From a virus: a DNA stretch of 39,891 bases. The position numbers and the translations under genes were made by a program. Where the stretch lies: the IMG/VR virus record IMGVR_UViG_3300018080_000318, positions 1 through 39,891 of that record, one strand, 5' to 3'. Below the pieces are notes generated by a model that saw nothing but the letters and a program-made list of their open reading frames with translations, was not told the origin of the DNA and ran no database searches. Below are positions 21,456 to 30,862 of the stretch, piece by piece; the first letter of the stretch is position 1; the number at the start of each line of letters is the position of its first letter.

Positions 21456-22253
21456 ATGTCAAGCGTCCCAGTAGAAAGACAAATCGCGGACCTCGAGAAA
21501 GCGGCGGCGATGCTAAGATCTCCGACGCCGACGGTCCTTAAGCGTCTCCTGGGTAACGCGGCCGTTATCGCTCATAACATAATCCGACTTAACTTTATGA
21601 GGTCCAGGACGGGAGCCGGTAAACCCTGGAGAAAGCTCTCGCCTCTTACCATGTTACTAAAGAAAGGAGCCGGTCACGGTCGACGCCGAGGGAGAGCGAG
21701 CGGAGCTCTCGAGAAAGCTATCGGTCCTCCGATTACTGGAGAGGGATCGAGAGTTTCCTCGAGAGAGTTCGTAAAATGGAGGCTCTCCGGTTTTACTTTC
21801 GGCGAGAATCTTCCTAAATATGCGAGATACTTCTCGGCCGGTTGGAATCAAAAATTTACTCCAAAGCAAGCGGCGTATTTAACCTTTAAAGCTATGGAGG
21901 CTCAAGGGATCCGGACCGGAGGATCCAGGAGACGGAAAGGTCGGAAAGGAGTTACGAAAGCTCAAGCGATCGGCGAGCGTCTCCGGAAACGAAAAGATCG
22001 TAAAAGCGATCTCGGATCCAGGAGAAAGCGTCGAGTAAAGAGATCCGGTATAAACGAGTCTCTCAGTAACCGCGATCGACGAGCGAAAGTCGAGGAGGCC
22101 GGTTTCGATTACGCTCTCTGGAAAGGACTCCAGAAAAAGACGAGGAGATCTCCCAGTCGGGAGCTCCTCCATATAAATAATCAAACCGTCGACAAGATGA
22201 AAAACGCGACGCGGTCCTCAATGGTCGATATAATCTTACACCCGAATTTATAA
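21456..22253 (+). CDS. Mu gpG-like virion morphogenesis (tail completion) protein
   Basis: A 265-residue basic protein. The N-terminal part has AVIAHNIIRLNFMRSRTGAG, then PWRKLSPLTMLLKKG, the G-x-PW-x-x-LS-x-x-T signature of phage virion morphogenesis proteins. The C-terminal part is very Arg/Lys-rich. Position next to the tail terminator and before the tail tube fits a neck or tail-completion role. Longer than typical gpG (about 150 residues) because of the basic insertion. Ribosome binding site is weak, so coupling to the previous gene is likely. Confidence 0.75.
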   Translation: MSSVPVERQIADLEKAAAMLRSPTPTVLKRLLGNAAVIAHNIIRLNFMRSRTGAGKPWRKLSPLTMLLKKGAGHGRRRGRASGALEKAIGPPITGEGSRVSSREFVKWRLSGFTFGENLPKYARYFSAGWNQKFTPKQAAYLTFKAMEAQGIRTGGSRRRKGRKGVTKAQAIGERLRKRKDRKSDLGSRRKRRVKRSGINESLSNRDRRAKVEEAGFDYALWKGLQKKTRRSPSRELLHINNQTVDKMKNATRSSMVDIILHPNL

Positions 22254-22267
22254 AGGGAGAAAAAACA

Positions 22268-23515
22268 ATGTCTAAAGATCGTACTAATCCTCGGACGTAT
22301 TTTCGAGTCGCGGTCGGTAAAAAATTCCAGTCCGCGAAAGACGTCGCGGCGACTCCGACGCTCTTTCTTAAGGAGGCCGAATGGGAGCCGAATCCTCAAG
22401 TTATACAACTCGATCCTCAAGGGACTCACGGATCGCGATTTATGCTTAAAGACGGCGTCCGTAATATCTACGAGGAGCCGATATGTACGCTCCGTTACTG
22501 GGCGACTCGGTCGACTTTACATCAACTCCTCGAGGCTTTTATGGGAGGTTACGCGACGAGCTCCGGCTCTCAACTCTCGATCGCCGGTACGGAGATAACT
22601 AACGAGGAGCTCTCGGCTTTTCGTTTTCCCGACGACGTCGACGATCCGAGTACCTCGAGACTTACGGTCGAGATCTCAGGATCCGGACCGTATACGATCG
22701 CCGTTTATAAAGAGGCCGCTAAGACGACGAAACTTTCGGAGGCGACGGGAGTCGCGGCCGGAGGGAGTTTCGCGACGACTCCAGAGTCCGGCGAGATCCT
22801 GGTACTCGAGGGAGATCTCGACGCGACTCCAGTAACCGGCGATTATACTCTTACCGTCTCTCAAGCGAGTATGGTATGGGCCGATCGTCCGCTCTCGTAC
22901 TATACGCTCGCGATCGACGACGGCTATAAAAAAACTCACTTTGTAAACTGTTGGACTGGAGGCTTTACGCTTTCGGCCGACGGACGGACCGGGATCCGCG
23001 TCGAGGAGAATGTTTTCGCTATGACTTACGACGACGATCTCGCCTCGACTCTTACCGCGTCGATCCTGGATAACGAGACTCTCGCGGTCCGCGATCTCGA
23101 GATGATATACGACTCGGCCGGATCTAATTACTCCCTCCCAGTCGAGGGAGGTTTCTCTCTTATCGGAGAGGAGGAGATCGAGAGCTCTCCCGATAACGCG
23201 GCGAATCCGGAGGACTTCGATCGGGAGATGCCGACGTTTAAAGGTACGGTCAACGTCAAGCCGACGGACGAGACTCAAGTTATACTTAACCGAGCTCGGT
23301 CCGACTCGCTTATGTTTAAGACGCTCAAGCTCGAGCTCTCTTACGGCGATTACGGAGCGATTTTCGAGTTTCCGGCGGCTATGTTCGATCCGAATAGCGT
23401 ACCTCGAGGAGCCGGTAAAAAAATTGATCCGTTTACTCTTAATTTCGAGGGACGAGCGGACGGCTCCGCGTCTCCCGTCACAGTATGCGACGTTACTATG
23501 AAGTACGTCGCTTAA
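22268..23515 (+). CDS. Major tail tube protein
   Basis: A 415-residue beta-rich protein. It has FLKEAEWEPNPQVIQLDPQGTHGSR at the start, YYTLAIDDGYKKTHFVNCWTGGFTL and a late KTLKLELSYGDYG segment. These suit the siphoviral tube protein family with an inserted Ig-like domain (about 115-205). Between gpG-like and chaperone genes it occupies the tube slot. No sheath gene accompanies it, so the tail is non-contractile. Confidence 0.8.
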   Translation: MSKDRTNPRTYFRVAVGKKFQSAKDVAATPTLFLKEAEWEPNPQVIQLDPQGTHGSRFMLKDGVRNIYEEPICTLRYWATRSTLHQLLEAFMGGYATSSGSQLSIAGTEITNEELSAFRFPDDVDDPSTSRLTVEISGSGPYTIAVYKEAAKTTKLSEATGVAAGGSFATTPESGEILVLEGDLDATPVTGDYTLTVSQASMVWADRPLSYYTLAIDDGYKKTHFVNCWTGGFTLSADGRTGIRVEENVFAMTYDDDLASTLTASILDNETLAVRDLEMIYDSAGSNYSLPVEGGFSLIGEEEIESSPDNAANPEDFDREMPTFKGTVNVKPTDETQVILNRARSDSLMFKTLKLELSYGDYGAIFEFPAAMFDPNSVPRGAGKKIDPFTLNFEGRADGSASPVTVCDVTMKYVA

Positions 23516-23530
23516 AGGAGGCTCTTTACA

Positions 23531-25021
23531 ATGGCAACTCAAGCGGAATGGAATAAATTATTTACTGCGATCGGACTCGCTCTTAATGCTTTCCGTCAAA
23601 TGGCGGCTTTTAGTCAAAGTTTTTTCGGATACGAGGACGTCGTTTACGTTAACCTGGATCAAGCTAACGATATCCGGTTTATAAAACTCGACGGAATTAA
23701 AAAGGGAGAGAATACGGACTCCGAGGGCTTTCTTTATGTCGATAAAGATCTCAACGGATCCGATAAGAGACTCCGGATCTATAAAGACTCCGGACTTACC
23801 TCTCTCGTCGCGACGGCTCAAGGTACTCTAGCGGCCGACGAGCTCGTCGACGTTACCGAAAACAACTCCTCCGGAATTACTGGAAAGAGTTATTTCGCTC
23901 ATACGACGGACGACTCGGATATCTTTTTGACGATCCGATTTAACGTCCCGAGTCTCTCGGACGAGTTCGATCCGAAAGCCGGTACTCCGGATCTCTCGGA
24001 CGATTACTCCTCGTTTATGAACGCTCTCGGGACGACTGGCCGAGCGGTCGGAGCGGACCTCGTCGCGAAAGCCGGTCTCTTTCGGGATCTAATGTCGGAC
24101 GCTCTTTTCGTCGGAGCGGTCGCGGAGTTTATTCAAAGCGGATACCGGATCTCCGGTACGCTCCTCGACGCGACTCCGAATACCGTCGGAGGTCAATTAG
24201 CCTGGACGTATCGAGGGATCTTACCGGATCTTTATAAAGCTATGTCCGACGACTCTCAACTCTTGAAAAAGACGACCGCGTCGATCGGAGCGGCCGTCGC
24301 CGGATCTCTCAATACTGGAGCTCTAACTTTCCAGTCTAAGACGGCGAGAGAATACGCGGAGGACGGGGATACCGTCCGCGTCGAATGTCTTACGGAGCTC
24401 GGTACGACTGAGCTCGAAAAATTCGCGGTCTCGACTGTAAAGCGAGGTCAAGAGTCTTACCGAGCGACTCTCCGTCAAGGTTTCGACTCGAGAGCTCTCG
24501 GACTTTACCTCCTCCTCCGGCGATCTATGACTCTGAGCGGAGCCGGATCCTCGTATCTTACCGTCCCGACGATTACGGGAGAAAATACGACTAATATCGA
24601 CGCGACTAACGGCGTATTATACGGCGAGTTAATCAAGTCCGGATCTACCAGGAGAGTTAAACTCTATACCTCAACTAATCGCTTGACTAGCGAGCTCGTC
24701 TCCGACTCTGGAGACGTAACGGACTCCGAGCCGTTTACGATCGAAACTCTCGGCGTCGGTAACTCAACTCTCGCTATGACTTTCTTACTCAATACCGGAG
24801 CGGCCGGAGACGCGACTTACGATTTCGAGGTCGCTCTTAACTTACCAAAGAAAGGCGATTACTGGGAGCTCCCGGTAACGAGCGACGAGCGAGGGACTTT
24901 CTCGACCGTCCTCGGTCGCGTCTTTCAATATGAATTACCGACGGATCTCTCGAGTCCGACGATCGACGATCGGCTCGCTCATACCTGGAACGATCGCGAG
25001 AAAGGTATATTATCCGTCTAA
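23531..25021 (+). CDS. Tail-cluster protein of unknown fold, 496 aa
   Basis: Not recognised. It lies between the tail tube and the chaperones, where most phages have no gene or a short one. A helical N-terminus (LFTAIGLALNAFRQMAAFSQ) precedes beta-rich regions (VVYVNLDQANDIRFIKLDG, SYFAHTTDDSDIFLTIRF) and a long Thr/Ser/Gly/Asp-rich part with a YWELPVTSDERGTF end. It is probably structural, possibly a second tube or tail-associated protein. Start has an AAAGGAGG site. Confidence 0.75.
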   Translation: MATQAEWNKLFTAIGLALNAFRQMAAFSQSFFGYEDVVYVNLDQANDIRFIKLDGIKKGENTDSEGFLYVDKDLNGSDKRLRIYKDSGLTSLVATAQGTLAADELVDVTENNSSGITGKSYFAHTTDDSDIFLTIRFNVPSLSDEFDPKAGTPDLSDDYSSFMNALGTTGRAVGADLVAKAGLFRDLMSDALFVGAVAEFIQSGYRISGTLLDATPNTVGGQLAWTYRGILPDLYKAMSDDSQLLKKTTASIGAAVAGSLNTGALTFQSKTAREYAEDGDTVRVECLTELGTTELEKFAVSTVKRGQESYRATLRQGFDSRALGLYLLLRRSMTLSGAGSSYLTVPTITGENTTNIDATNGVLYGELIKSGSTRRVKLYTSTNRLTSELVSDSGDVTDSEPFTIETLGVGNSTLAMTFLLNTGAAGDATYDFEVALNLPKKGDYWELPVTSDERGTFSTVLGRVFQYELPTDLSSPTIDDRLAHTWNDREKGILSV

Positions 25022-25046
25022 CCTATAACCGACGAGAGGAGTTATT

Positions 25047-25637
25047 ATGTCTGACGTAAAAAACGATCTCACGACTGAGGAAAAAGCGGAGCTCCAGGAC
25101 GAAAAGAAAGTCCAGGATCAACGCGATTATATGAATAAGATCGCGGTCCCGTTGGATCCGGAGGAGCTCGATACCGGATCTAAAGGTCATACCATAATAA
25201 TAAATAGTCCGGTACGATCTACCTCCGGAGTCCCGACGGAGTTTAAGCAAGTCGCGGAGATAAAGTTTATCGAGCCGTCTCGAGCGGCTTTCGATAAATT
25301 CAGTCTCCAGGCTACCGCTAAAATGCTCGCCTGGGACAAGATCCAGACGATCGCTAAGTCGATCGAAAACGGAACCTTTAAAGACTACTCGAAAACTGGA
25401 GAGGCTCTCGAGGGTATGTTTACCTCCGCTTATAACCTCCATAAATCGCTCGCCGATATCTTTTACGATATCCTCAAAAAGTCCGAGGGACTCGTCGATA
25501 AGACTCCGATTACTCGAGAGCTTTTCGACGCCGTTTTCTCGACTATGACTATCGCCGGTCATGAGGTATTATTTTCGGCGGTAAACGCTTTCCTCGAGCG
25601 TATGGTAATAAACGAGGTCGAATTAAAAAACTTGTAA
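25047..25637 (+). CDS. Tail assembly chaperone, short form (gpG-like)
   Basis: A 196-residue mainly helical acidic protein preceding the tape measure, the position of lambda gpG. A KFIEPSRAAFDKFSLQATAKML segment and helical blocks follow a disordered N-terminus. Its last codons form an A AAA AAC slippery site, so most ribosomes should stop at TAA 25635 and a fraction shift into the next frame. The short form would bind the tape measure with the fused form. Confidence 0.82.
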   Translation: MSDVKNDLTTEEKAELQDEKKVQDQRDYMNKIAVPLDPEELDTGSKGHTIIINSPVRSTSGVPTEFKQVAEIKFIEPSRAAFDKFSLQATAKMLAWDKIQTIAKSIENGTFKDYSKTGEALEGMFTSAYNLHKSLADIFYDILKKSEGLVDKTPITRELFDAVFSTMTIAGHEVLFSAVNAFLERMVINEVELKNL

Positions 25638-26023
25638 AGGGACTCGGCTATCTGTTGAGTCCCGATAAAGCGAAAAAAGGATCCTGTAAATTATGTCGAA
25701 AGTACGTCGGAGAGGGAGCTCAACGTCGGGAGAGGTTTCCAAACGAGCAAGATCGACGCTCGCTCGGTTGCTCGACTTGCGAGCTCGACGGATCCGACGA
25801 TTTCGCTTTCTTTCCCAGGATAACCGAGCTCCTGGATCTTTATTATCAATGCTCGACTCCTGGGCTCGGTCGTACCATGTGGCCTTATGATCCGTCGCCT
25901 CGACGGAATCCGTTATTTATTCAATACGGTTTCCGGATCGTCGAAAAGACGGTCCATAATATCGAGGAGGAGAAAGAGGCCGCTATAACTCCGGAGGAGA
26001 CTCCGGACGAGGAGCTTAAATAA
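25047..26023 (+). CDS. Tail assembly chaperone, -1 frameshift fusion (gpGT-like)
   Basis: Product of a -1 shift at A AAA AAC (25625-25631). After Asn195 the reading continues with CTT at 25631 (LVKGLGYLLSPDKAKKGSCK) to the stop at 26021, giving about 325 residues. The T-like part has SCKLC, GCSTC and a later YQC cysteine set, then an acidic end. A TTG at 25655 also opens this frame but has no ribosome binding site, so fusion is the better reading. It overlaps the tape measure start by one base. Confidence 0.85.
25625..25663 (+). promoter_or_regulatory. Programmed -1 ribosomal frameshift signal
   Basis: Slippery heptamer A AAA AAC in the zero frame (25625-25631), then a 7-nt spacer with the zero-frame stop TAA at 25635, then stem GGGACTC (25639-25645) / GAGTCCC (25657-25663) with an 11-nt loop. 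TATC in the loop (25649-25652) can pair with GATA right after the stem (25664-25667), so an H-type pseudoknot is possible. Confidence 0.9.
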
Positions 26024-27357
26024 TGGCGAGTACAGCATATCGCGACGTCGTCTTTAATACTAAACTCGGAGGAGTCGGCTCGGCCGCTACCTCCGCTAAG
26101 TCTATGTCGACGACTTTCAAGTCCGCGAATACTTCTTTAAAAGCTATGTCGAAAAATGCCGGAGCTTTCGCCTCTCGTATGAGAGGAGCGGCTAACGGTC
26201 TCCTCTCGATCAAGGGTATTATACTCGGAGGCGCGGCTATGCGCGTCGTCGGTTTTTTCCGGTCTCTCGTCGAGGCTATGGACGAGCAAGAGAAAGCCGA
26301 GACTCGTCTCGCAACGGCTATGAGAGCGAGCGGTAATTTCCGTCGCGACGCTATGGAGGGACTTAAAGAATACGCGGCCGCTCTCCAGGAGACGACGACT
26401 TACAGCGACGAGCAAATACTAGCGGCTCAAGGTATGTTAGCAACTTTTAAAATGACTCCGGCTCAGATAAAAGAAGTTACTAAAGCTATGCTAGATATGT
26501 CGGCCGGTACTGGAGCGTCCCTCGAGTCGACGGCGATCCTCCTCGGGAAAGCCTTTACCGGTCAACTCGGAGCTCTCTCTCGTTACGGCGTAATGGTTGA
26601 TAAAAACGCTTTCAAGGTCGAGGGATTTTCGGCCGTAATAAAAGAGTTAAATAGCGAGTTCGGAGGTATGGCCGAGGCTATGGCTCAAACGCCGGTCGGT
26701 AAACTAAAACAACTCGGCAACGTATGGGGAGATATAAAAGAGGAAATGGGACTCGCGATCGTCGAGTCCGGAGCTTTCGACGCTCTCATGGTAACGATAA
26801 AAGAGGGTATGGCCGATCTTAAATCTTTCCTGGACGGGAATCCGGACTTTCTCGGCGACGTCTTTTCGACTGGAGTAACCGCTCTTAAAGGTTTCCTCTC
26901 CGCGATCCCTGGGATCCTGGAGGGACTCTCCTTTATGATCGATCACAGTAAAACGCTTTTAACTATATGGCTCGGTATTAAGGGAGCTATGGCCGGAGCT
27001 CAAGTCGGGAGTATATTCGGACCGATCGGGAAACTTATCGGAGGACTTCTCGGAGCCGGAGTCGGAGCTTACGCCGGAAACCGGATCGGAGCGGCTCTCG
27101 AGGGAGATCGCGAGGCTCTCGAGCGTCAACGGTACGAGGCCGCGTATCTCAAGGTAGGATCGGGAGCGACGGCGAATATCAATAACGAAAACACTATTAA
27201 CATTAACGTCGAGGGACCGGATATCTCGGACGCCGTTTACTCCGTTACTGAGATCGTAAAAGAGGAGGCCGTAAAACCTCTCGACGATCTCGGCGACGAG
27301 TATTATCAACTCGCGGAGGAGCTCCGGACTCGAGACCGTTATACGAGGACGGTTTAA
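26023..27357 (+). CDS. Tape measure protein (short)
   Basis: A 444-residue protein. Helical N-terminus with Ser/Ala/Lys repeats (STTFKSANTSLKAM), then EQEKAETRLATAMRASG and TYSDEQILAAQGMLATFKMT, typical of tape measures. A Gly/Ala-rich hydrophobic region (about 311-360, with LLTIWLGIKG and GLLGAGVGAYAG) may insert in the host membrane. The end has an NINNENTININVEG segment. Using the usual 1.5 angstrom per residue, the tail would be roughly 65-70 nm, a short siphovirus tail. Confidence 0.85.
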   Translation: MASTAYRDVVFNTKLGGVGSAATSAKSMSTTFKSANTSLKAMSKNAGAFASRMRGAANGLLSIKGIILGGAAMRVVGFFRSLVEAMDEQEKAETRLATAMRASGNFRRDAMEGLKEYAAALQETTTYSDEQILAAQGMLATFKMTPAQIKEVTKAMLDMSAGTGASLESTAILLGKAFTGQLGALSRYGVMVDKNAFKVEGFSAVIKELNSEFGGMAEAMAQTPVGKLKQLGNVWGDIKEEMGLAIVESGAFDALMVTIKEGMADLKSFLDGNPDFLGDVFSTGVTALKGFLSAIPGILEGLSFMIDHSKTLLTIWLGIKGAMAGAQVGSIFGPIGKLIGGLLGAGVGAYAGNRIGAALEGDREALERQRYEAAYLKVGSGATANINNENTININVEGPDISDAVYSVTEIVKEEAVKPLDDLGDEYYQLAEELRTRDRYTRTV

Positions 27358-27358
27358 T

Positions 27359-28510
27359 ATGTACTGGCTAAGAATAACGAAACCTAGCGACGAAAACGAT
27401 TACATAGAGTTTTCGTCTCTCGCCTCTTACCCGATGCCGCGTTTCGTCCTGGGACGCCGGTCAATTATCAAGGGATCCGGAGAGATCGACTCGAGCGAGT
27501 ATACTATGCGTTTCGAGTTATGGTATCCGGTCGACCTCGATACTTGCTGGACTAAATGGGACGAGCTCCTCGAGCGACTGGACGGCGTCCTCGCGGATAT
27601 CTACCTTTACGACGTACCGAGCGGAGGATCTCCCGGTCCTGGCAATTTAAAAGCCTCCTGGTTAACTAGTAACTCCGAGTATATTCGATCTCCAAAGTTA
27701 CGAGCTCTTAATCCGATACAACGTAAAGGACAATGGGCGACGGGGATCCGTTTCGACCTGGACGTCCTCGTCCGAGAGTCCGGAGAGTTTTCGGGATCCT
27801 GGGGAGTCGATCGAAAGATTACTCGTAAAGCCGACTCGAAAGGAGAAAAGTATACTTTCGATATTACGGCGTCCGGTCCGACGGCTTACGATCAACTTAC
27901 CGCGTTTAAAGAGCAATACCAGGGAATTACAGGGACTAACTTTACCGTCGAGACTGAGGTCCAGGAGATCGATAAAGATACCTGGAAAGGTAATTATACT
28001 ATCTCGGATCCGTCGGGATCCTCGGGAGGAGGGACCGGTACTCCGACTCGCATAACGGAAAGTATCCGCGTCGAGGGAGGAGGTCGAGCGGTCTCCTGGG
28101 GTCTCGTAACTGGAGATAAAGATCCGGTCGAGTTCAAGGGACCGCGTCGTCCCGTAAAGGTTATGATTACTGGAGAGGTAATAGCGGCTAAACCGGAGGG
28201 ACTTATTTATCCTAACCGGGACGCTTTACCGGGACACGTTAGAGACGACGCTTACGAGCCGGAGATCTCTCAAACGGCTCAAGGCGGTCAAGTCGTCGAG
28301 TATCGCGGACGTTATACTCAGATTTTCGAGTTACCGAATAAGGATAACCTCTCTCAACTCCTCAAGTTTAGAGATCTCCAGAATCTCGGATCCTCTAAGA
28401 GTATGACGTCGGGACAAGCCGATCAGAGCGTCGGAGACGCGGCGGCGGCGGCCGAGAATAAACAAGATAAACAAGATACCGCAAAAGAGCAAGCGAAAGC
28501 GAAACCGTAA
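27359..28510 (+). CDS. Tail tip/baseplate-like protein, 383 aa
   Basis: Not firmly recognised. Begins MYWLRITKPSDENDYIEF, followed by beta-rich segments with a KGSGEIDSSEYTMRFELWYP strand set, and ends in an Ala/Lys/Gln-rich disordered tail. Being directly after the tape measure and before the hub-like gene, it is the likely distal tail protein. Confidence in the role is from gene order. Confidence 0.7.
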   Translation: MYWLRITKPSDENDYIEFSSLASYPMPRFVLGRRSIIKGSGEIDSSEYTMRFELWYPVDLDTCWTKWDELLERLDGVLADIYLYDVPSGGSPGPGNLKASWLTSNSEYIRSPKLRALNPIQRKGQWATGIRFDLDVLVRESGEFSGSWGVDRKITRKADSKGEKYTFDITASGPTAYDQLTAFKEQYQGITGTNFTVETEVQEIDKDTWKGNYTISDPSGSSGGGTGTPTRITESIRVEGGGRAVSWGLVTGDKDPVEFKGPRRPVKVMITGEVIAAKPEGLIYPNRDALPGHVRDDAYEPEISQTAQGGQVVEYRGRYTQIFELPNKDNLSQLLKFRDLQNLGSSKSMTSGQADQSVGDAAAAAENKQDKQDTAKEQAKAKP

Positions 28511-30862
28511 ATGAAAGATATCGTAATCCAGTATCAAGGCGTAAATTGCTCGAGCGTAAATTTCTCTCGAGGTCTCGGACTTAATCCCGACGTCGGATCC
28601 GTCCGGATACCGGTCGGAGATTATACTAACTTTCGGATCGAGCCGGAGGAGGTCGACGGTATCGTCGAAAAACTCGCTCAACCGGAGGCCGGTCCCAGGA
28701 CGTCCCTCGAGGGAGACGATCGGGATCCTTTCCCTGGGAGACCTGGAGGAAACGAGCTAAAGCTAAAACAATTCGGAGACCTCCGGATCCTCCGACGTAC
28801 TACGGACGAGGCCGCTCTCCAGGATATAACTTTCTCTCATACATATATCAGTCGTAACGGTATAAAGGTCGTAAAAAAGTCCGAGGTAAAAGACGCTAAC
28901 GGAAAGATCGCTCGATACTTTGAAGTCGAGTTAACCGACGAGCGGAGACTCTGGCAAGATCGAGGGATCCTGGACGGCGATTATAATCGGATCGATAAAA
29001 ACGGAGTAAAGATCGGAAAAAATTATTTCGATCCGCGATCGCTTAACGAGGGTAAACTCTGGACGCTAAAGGAGCTCATAAGTAAAGCCGTCGGAAAGCT
29101 CCCGTCTCCCGTCGGGACTCCGTATACCGTCTTTCGTTATAACGTATCCGGTCAAAATAATTTCGATAAGATTACTCCGCTCGACTTCAATAACGGAGGA
29201 GGTCGACTCGCGGTCCAGGCTCTCGGGGATCTCCTGGATCATTACGGCTTATATCTTTCTCTCCTCCTCGTCCCTGGATCTTACGGACTCTCTGCCGTCC
29301 CTCCTCAAATCGCCGGAGCCGGAGCTAAGATCGTAATCGTCGAGCGAGGCCAAATAGATCAACTCGGTTGGGAGGACAAGCTCCTCTCGAAAGGATATCT
29401 CGAGTATAACCGTCAAAAAGAGCAACCGTATTTTAGACCTTACGGCGTCCGAGTAACGAGCTCCGCTCGAGTAATAAAAGAGTATAACGTCGAGGACTTC
29501 GTACCGGTCGTCCAGAATCCGGACTCCAATAATAAAGAATGGATTTCGCTCGAGGATAACCTCGATAAATTCGGGATAAACGTCGTCGATCTACGCGAGC
29601 AAGTCTTACGGCTTTACACTGAAAAAGAAAAAGCCTTTATGGAGGTTAAGGACGAGGACGCTCGCGGTATCCTCCAGGAGCAAGCGTACAAATGTTTTAA
29701 AATGACTCTCGAGGATCCGACGGTCCTCCCGATGTTACGAGAAAGATTTATCCTGGAGAAAGGAAAGATCGTCTCCGCTCCTCCTCTCGTAACTTGCGAT
29801 TATTTCATACCGGACGAAAATAAAGATCCGGCGGCGGCTCTCTGGAGTAACGTAACTCTCGCTCGACTCCCAGGAGATAAGGAGCCGTCTTTCGAGCTCG
29901 AGGCCGGAGTAATACGCTTTCCGGATCCGATCGGACAACTCGTAAACTCTCCCTCCGCTAAAGGAGCGAAAAAACTTTCTCAAGTCCCAGGAGATCCAAA
30001 AGATAAACGAGCTCAAGCGAAAATGGAGGCTCTCCGCGCATGGTTAAAAGCTCGAGGAGCGGTCGATCCGGAGACTGGAGAAAAAACGGGACTCGAGGGA
30101 TCGGAGGGTATACTCGACGCGGTAATCGCGGCTCTTTCGACTGGGACGGATCCTAACATACCGCTCGAGGGAGCGAAAGTCGATACCGGTAATCTTATCT
30201 CGGCCGTCCAGGACTTTTTATCCTCGGCATTTGGTACGGACGCGGAGGAAAACGCGAAAAAAGGTATCTCCCAGGAGCTCGGCGAGATCTTCAAAAATTC
30301 GAGTATGGCTCCGGCCGCGTTTAATAAATACGCGGAGTCCTGGAGAAACCTCGTACAACAAGGCAAAAATAAAGCGGCTCAGAAAGGAAACTCCGGACTC
30401 CTCTTTTCCCTGGACGAATGTACTTTTTCTCCTGGCCGGATCTCATGTAATTTTAATTACGAGAGCTCGGAGTATTGGTTTCATGAGGTCGGGAATAAAA
30501 ATAACGTCGGTCATTATACCGTAATAGAGGTCGACTGGACTCCGATCCAAGTCGCGGACTTTGACAATTACGACGAGCTCGACGCTCGAGCCGAGGAGAG
30601 AGCTCTCGAAAAGTTTAAGGGACCGGATAAGGTTACGGCTTACGAGATCTCGGCTTTCTCTTTTTGGCCGATCATAGCGGACGGCGATCGTCCTCGCGTC
30701 GTATGGACTGGAGACGCGGAGGGAGACTTTCGAGGTCGGACTCGGTATCTATGGGACGACTTTATTTCGGATCTCGGAGGACACCCAGGGATCGGAGAGA
30801 AAGAAAGAGCTCGGCGAGTCGGACCGGATACGCTCGCTCGTAAACCCGAGGGAGGCTCATAA
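28511..30862 (+). CDS. Baseplate hub/tail tip-like protein, 783 aa
   Basis: Not firmly recognised. Long beta-alpha protein starting MKDIVIQYQGVNCSSVNFS. The N-terminal half has LTDERRLWQDRGILDGDYN, then LWTLKELISKAVGKL and LAVQALGDLLDHYGLYLSL, the usual layout of tail hub proteins. A helical Lys/Ala-rich linker lies near 490-560 and the C-terminal domain has aromatic and acidic segments. No lysozyme or peptidase active site could be seen. Placement fits a tail-associated hub. Confidence 0.7.
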   Translation: MKDIVIQYQGVNCSSVNFSRGLGLNPDVGSVRIPVGDYTNFRIEPEEVDGIVEKLAQPEAGPRTSLEGDDRDPFPGRPGGNELKLKQFGDLRILRRTTDEAALQDITFSHTYISRNGIKVVKKSEVKDANGKIARYFEVELTDERRLWQDRGILDGDYNRIDKNGVKIGKNYFDPRSLNEGKLWTLKELISKAVGKLPSPVGTPYTVFRYNVSGQNNFDKITPLDFNNGGGRLAVQALGDLLDHYGLYLSLLLVPGSYGLSAVPPQIAGAGAKIVIVERGQIDQLGWEDKLLSKGYLEYNRQKEQPYFRPYGVRVTSSARVIKEYNVEDFVPVVQNPDSNNKEWISLEDNLDKFGINVVDLREQVLRLYTEKEKAFMEVKDEDARGILQEQAYKCFKMTLEDPTVLPMLRERFILEKGKIVSAPPLVTCDYFIPDENKDPAAALWSNVTLARLPGDKEPSFELEAGVIRFPDPIGQLVNSPSAKGAKKLSQVPGDPKDKRAQAKMEALRAWLKARGAVDPETGEKTGLEGSEGILDAVIAALSTGTDPNIPLEGAKVDTGNLISAVQDFLSSAFGTDAEENAKKGISQELGEIFKNSSMAPAAFNKYAESWRNLVQQGKNKAAQKGNSGLLFSLDECTFSPGRISCNFNYESSEYWFHEVGNKNNVGHYTVIEVDWTPIQVADFDNYDELDARAEERALEKFKGPDKVTAYEISAFSFWPIIADGDRPRVVWTGDAEGDFRGRTRYLWDDFISDLGGHPGIGEKERARRVGPDTLARKPEGGS

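Noticed and set aside
25655-26023. Independent gene from TTG 25655
   Set aside because: It has no ribosome binding site, starts inside the frameshift hairpin, and the frame is open upstream to the slippery site; the -1 fusion explains it better.
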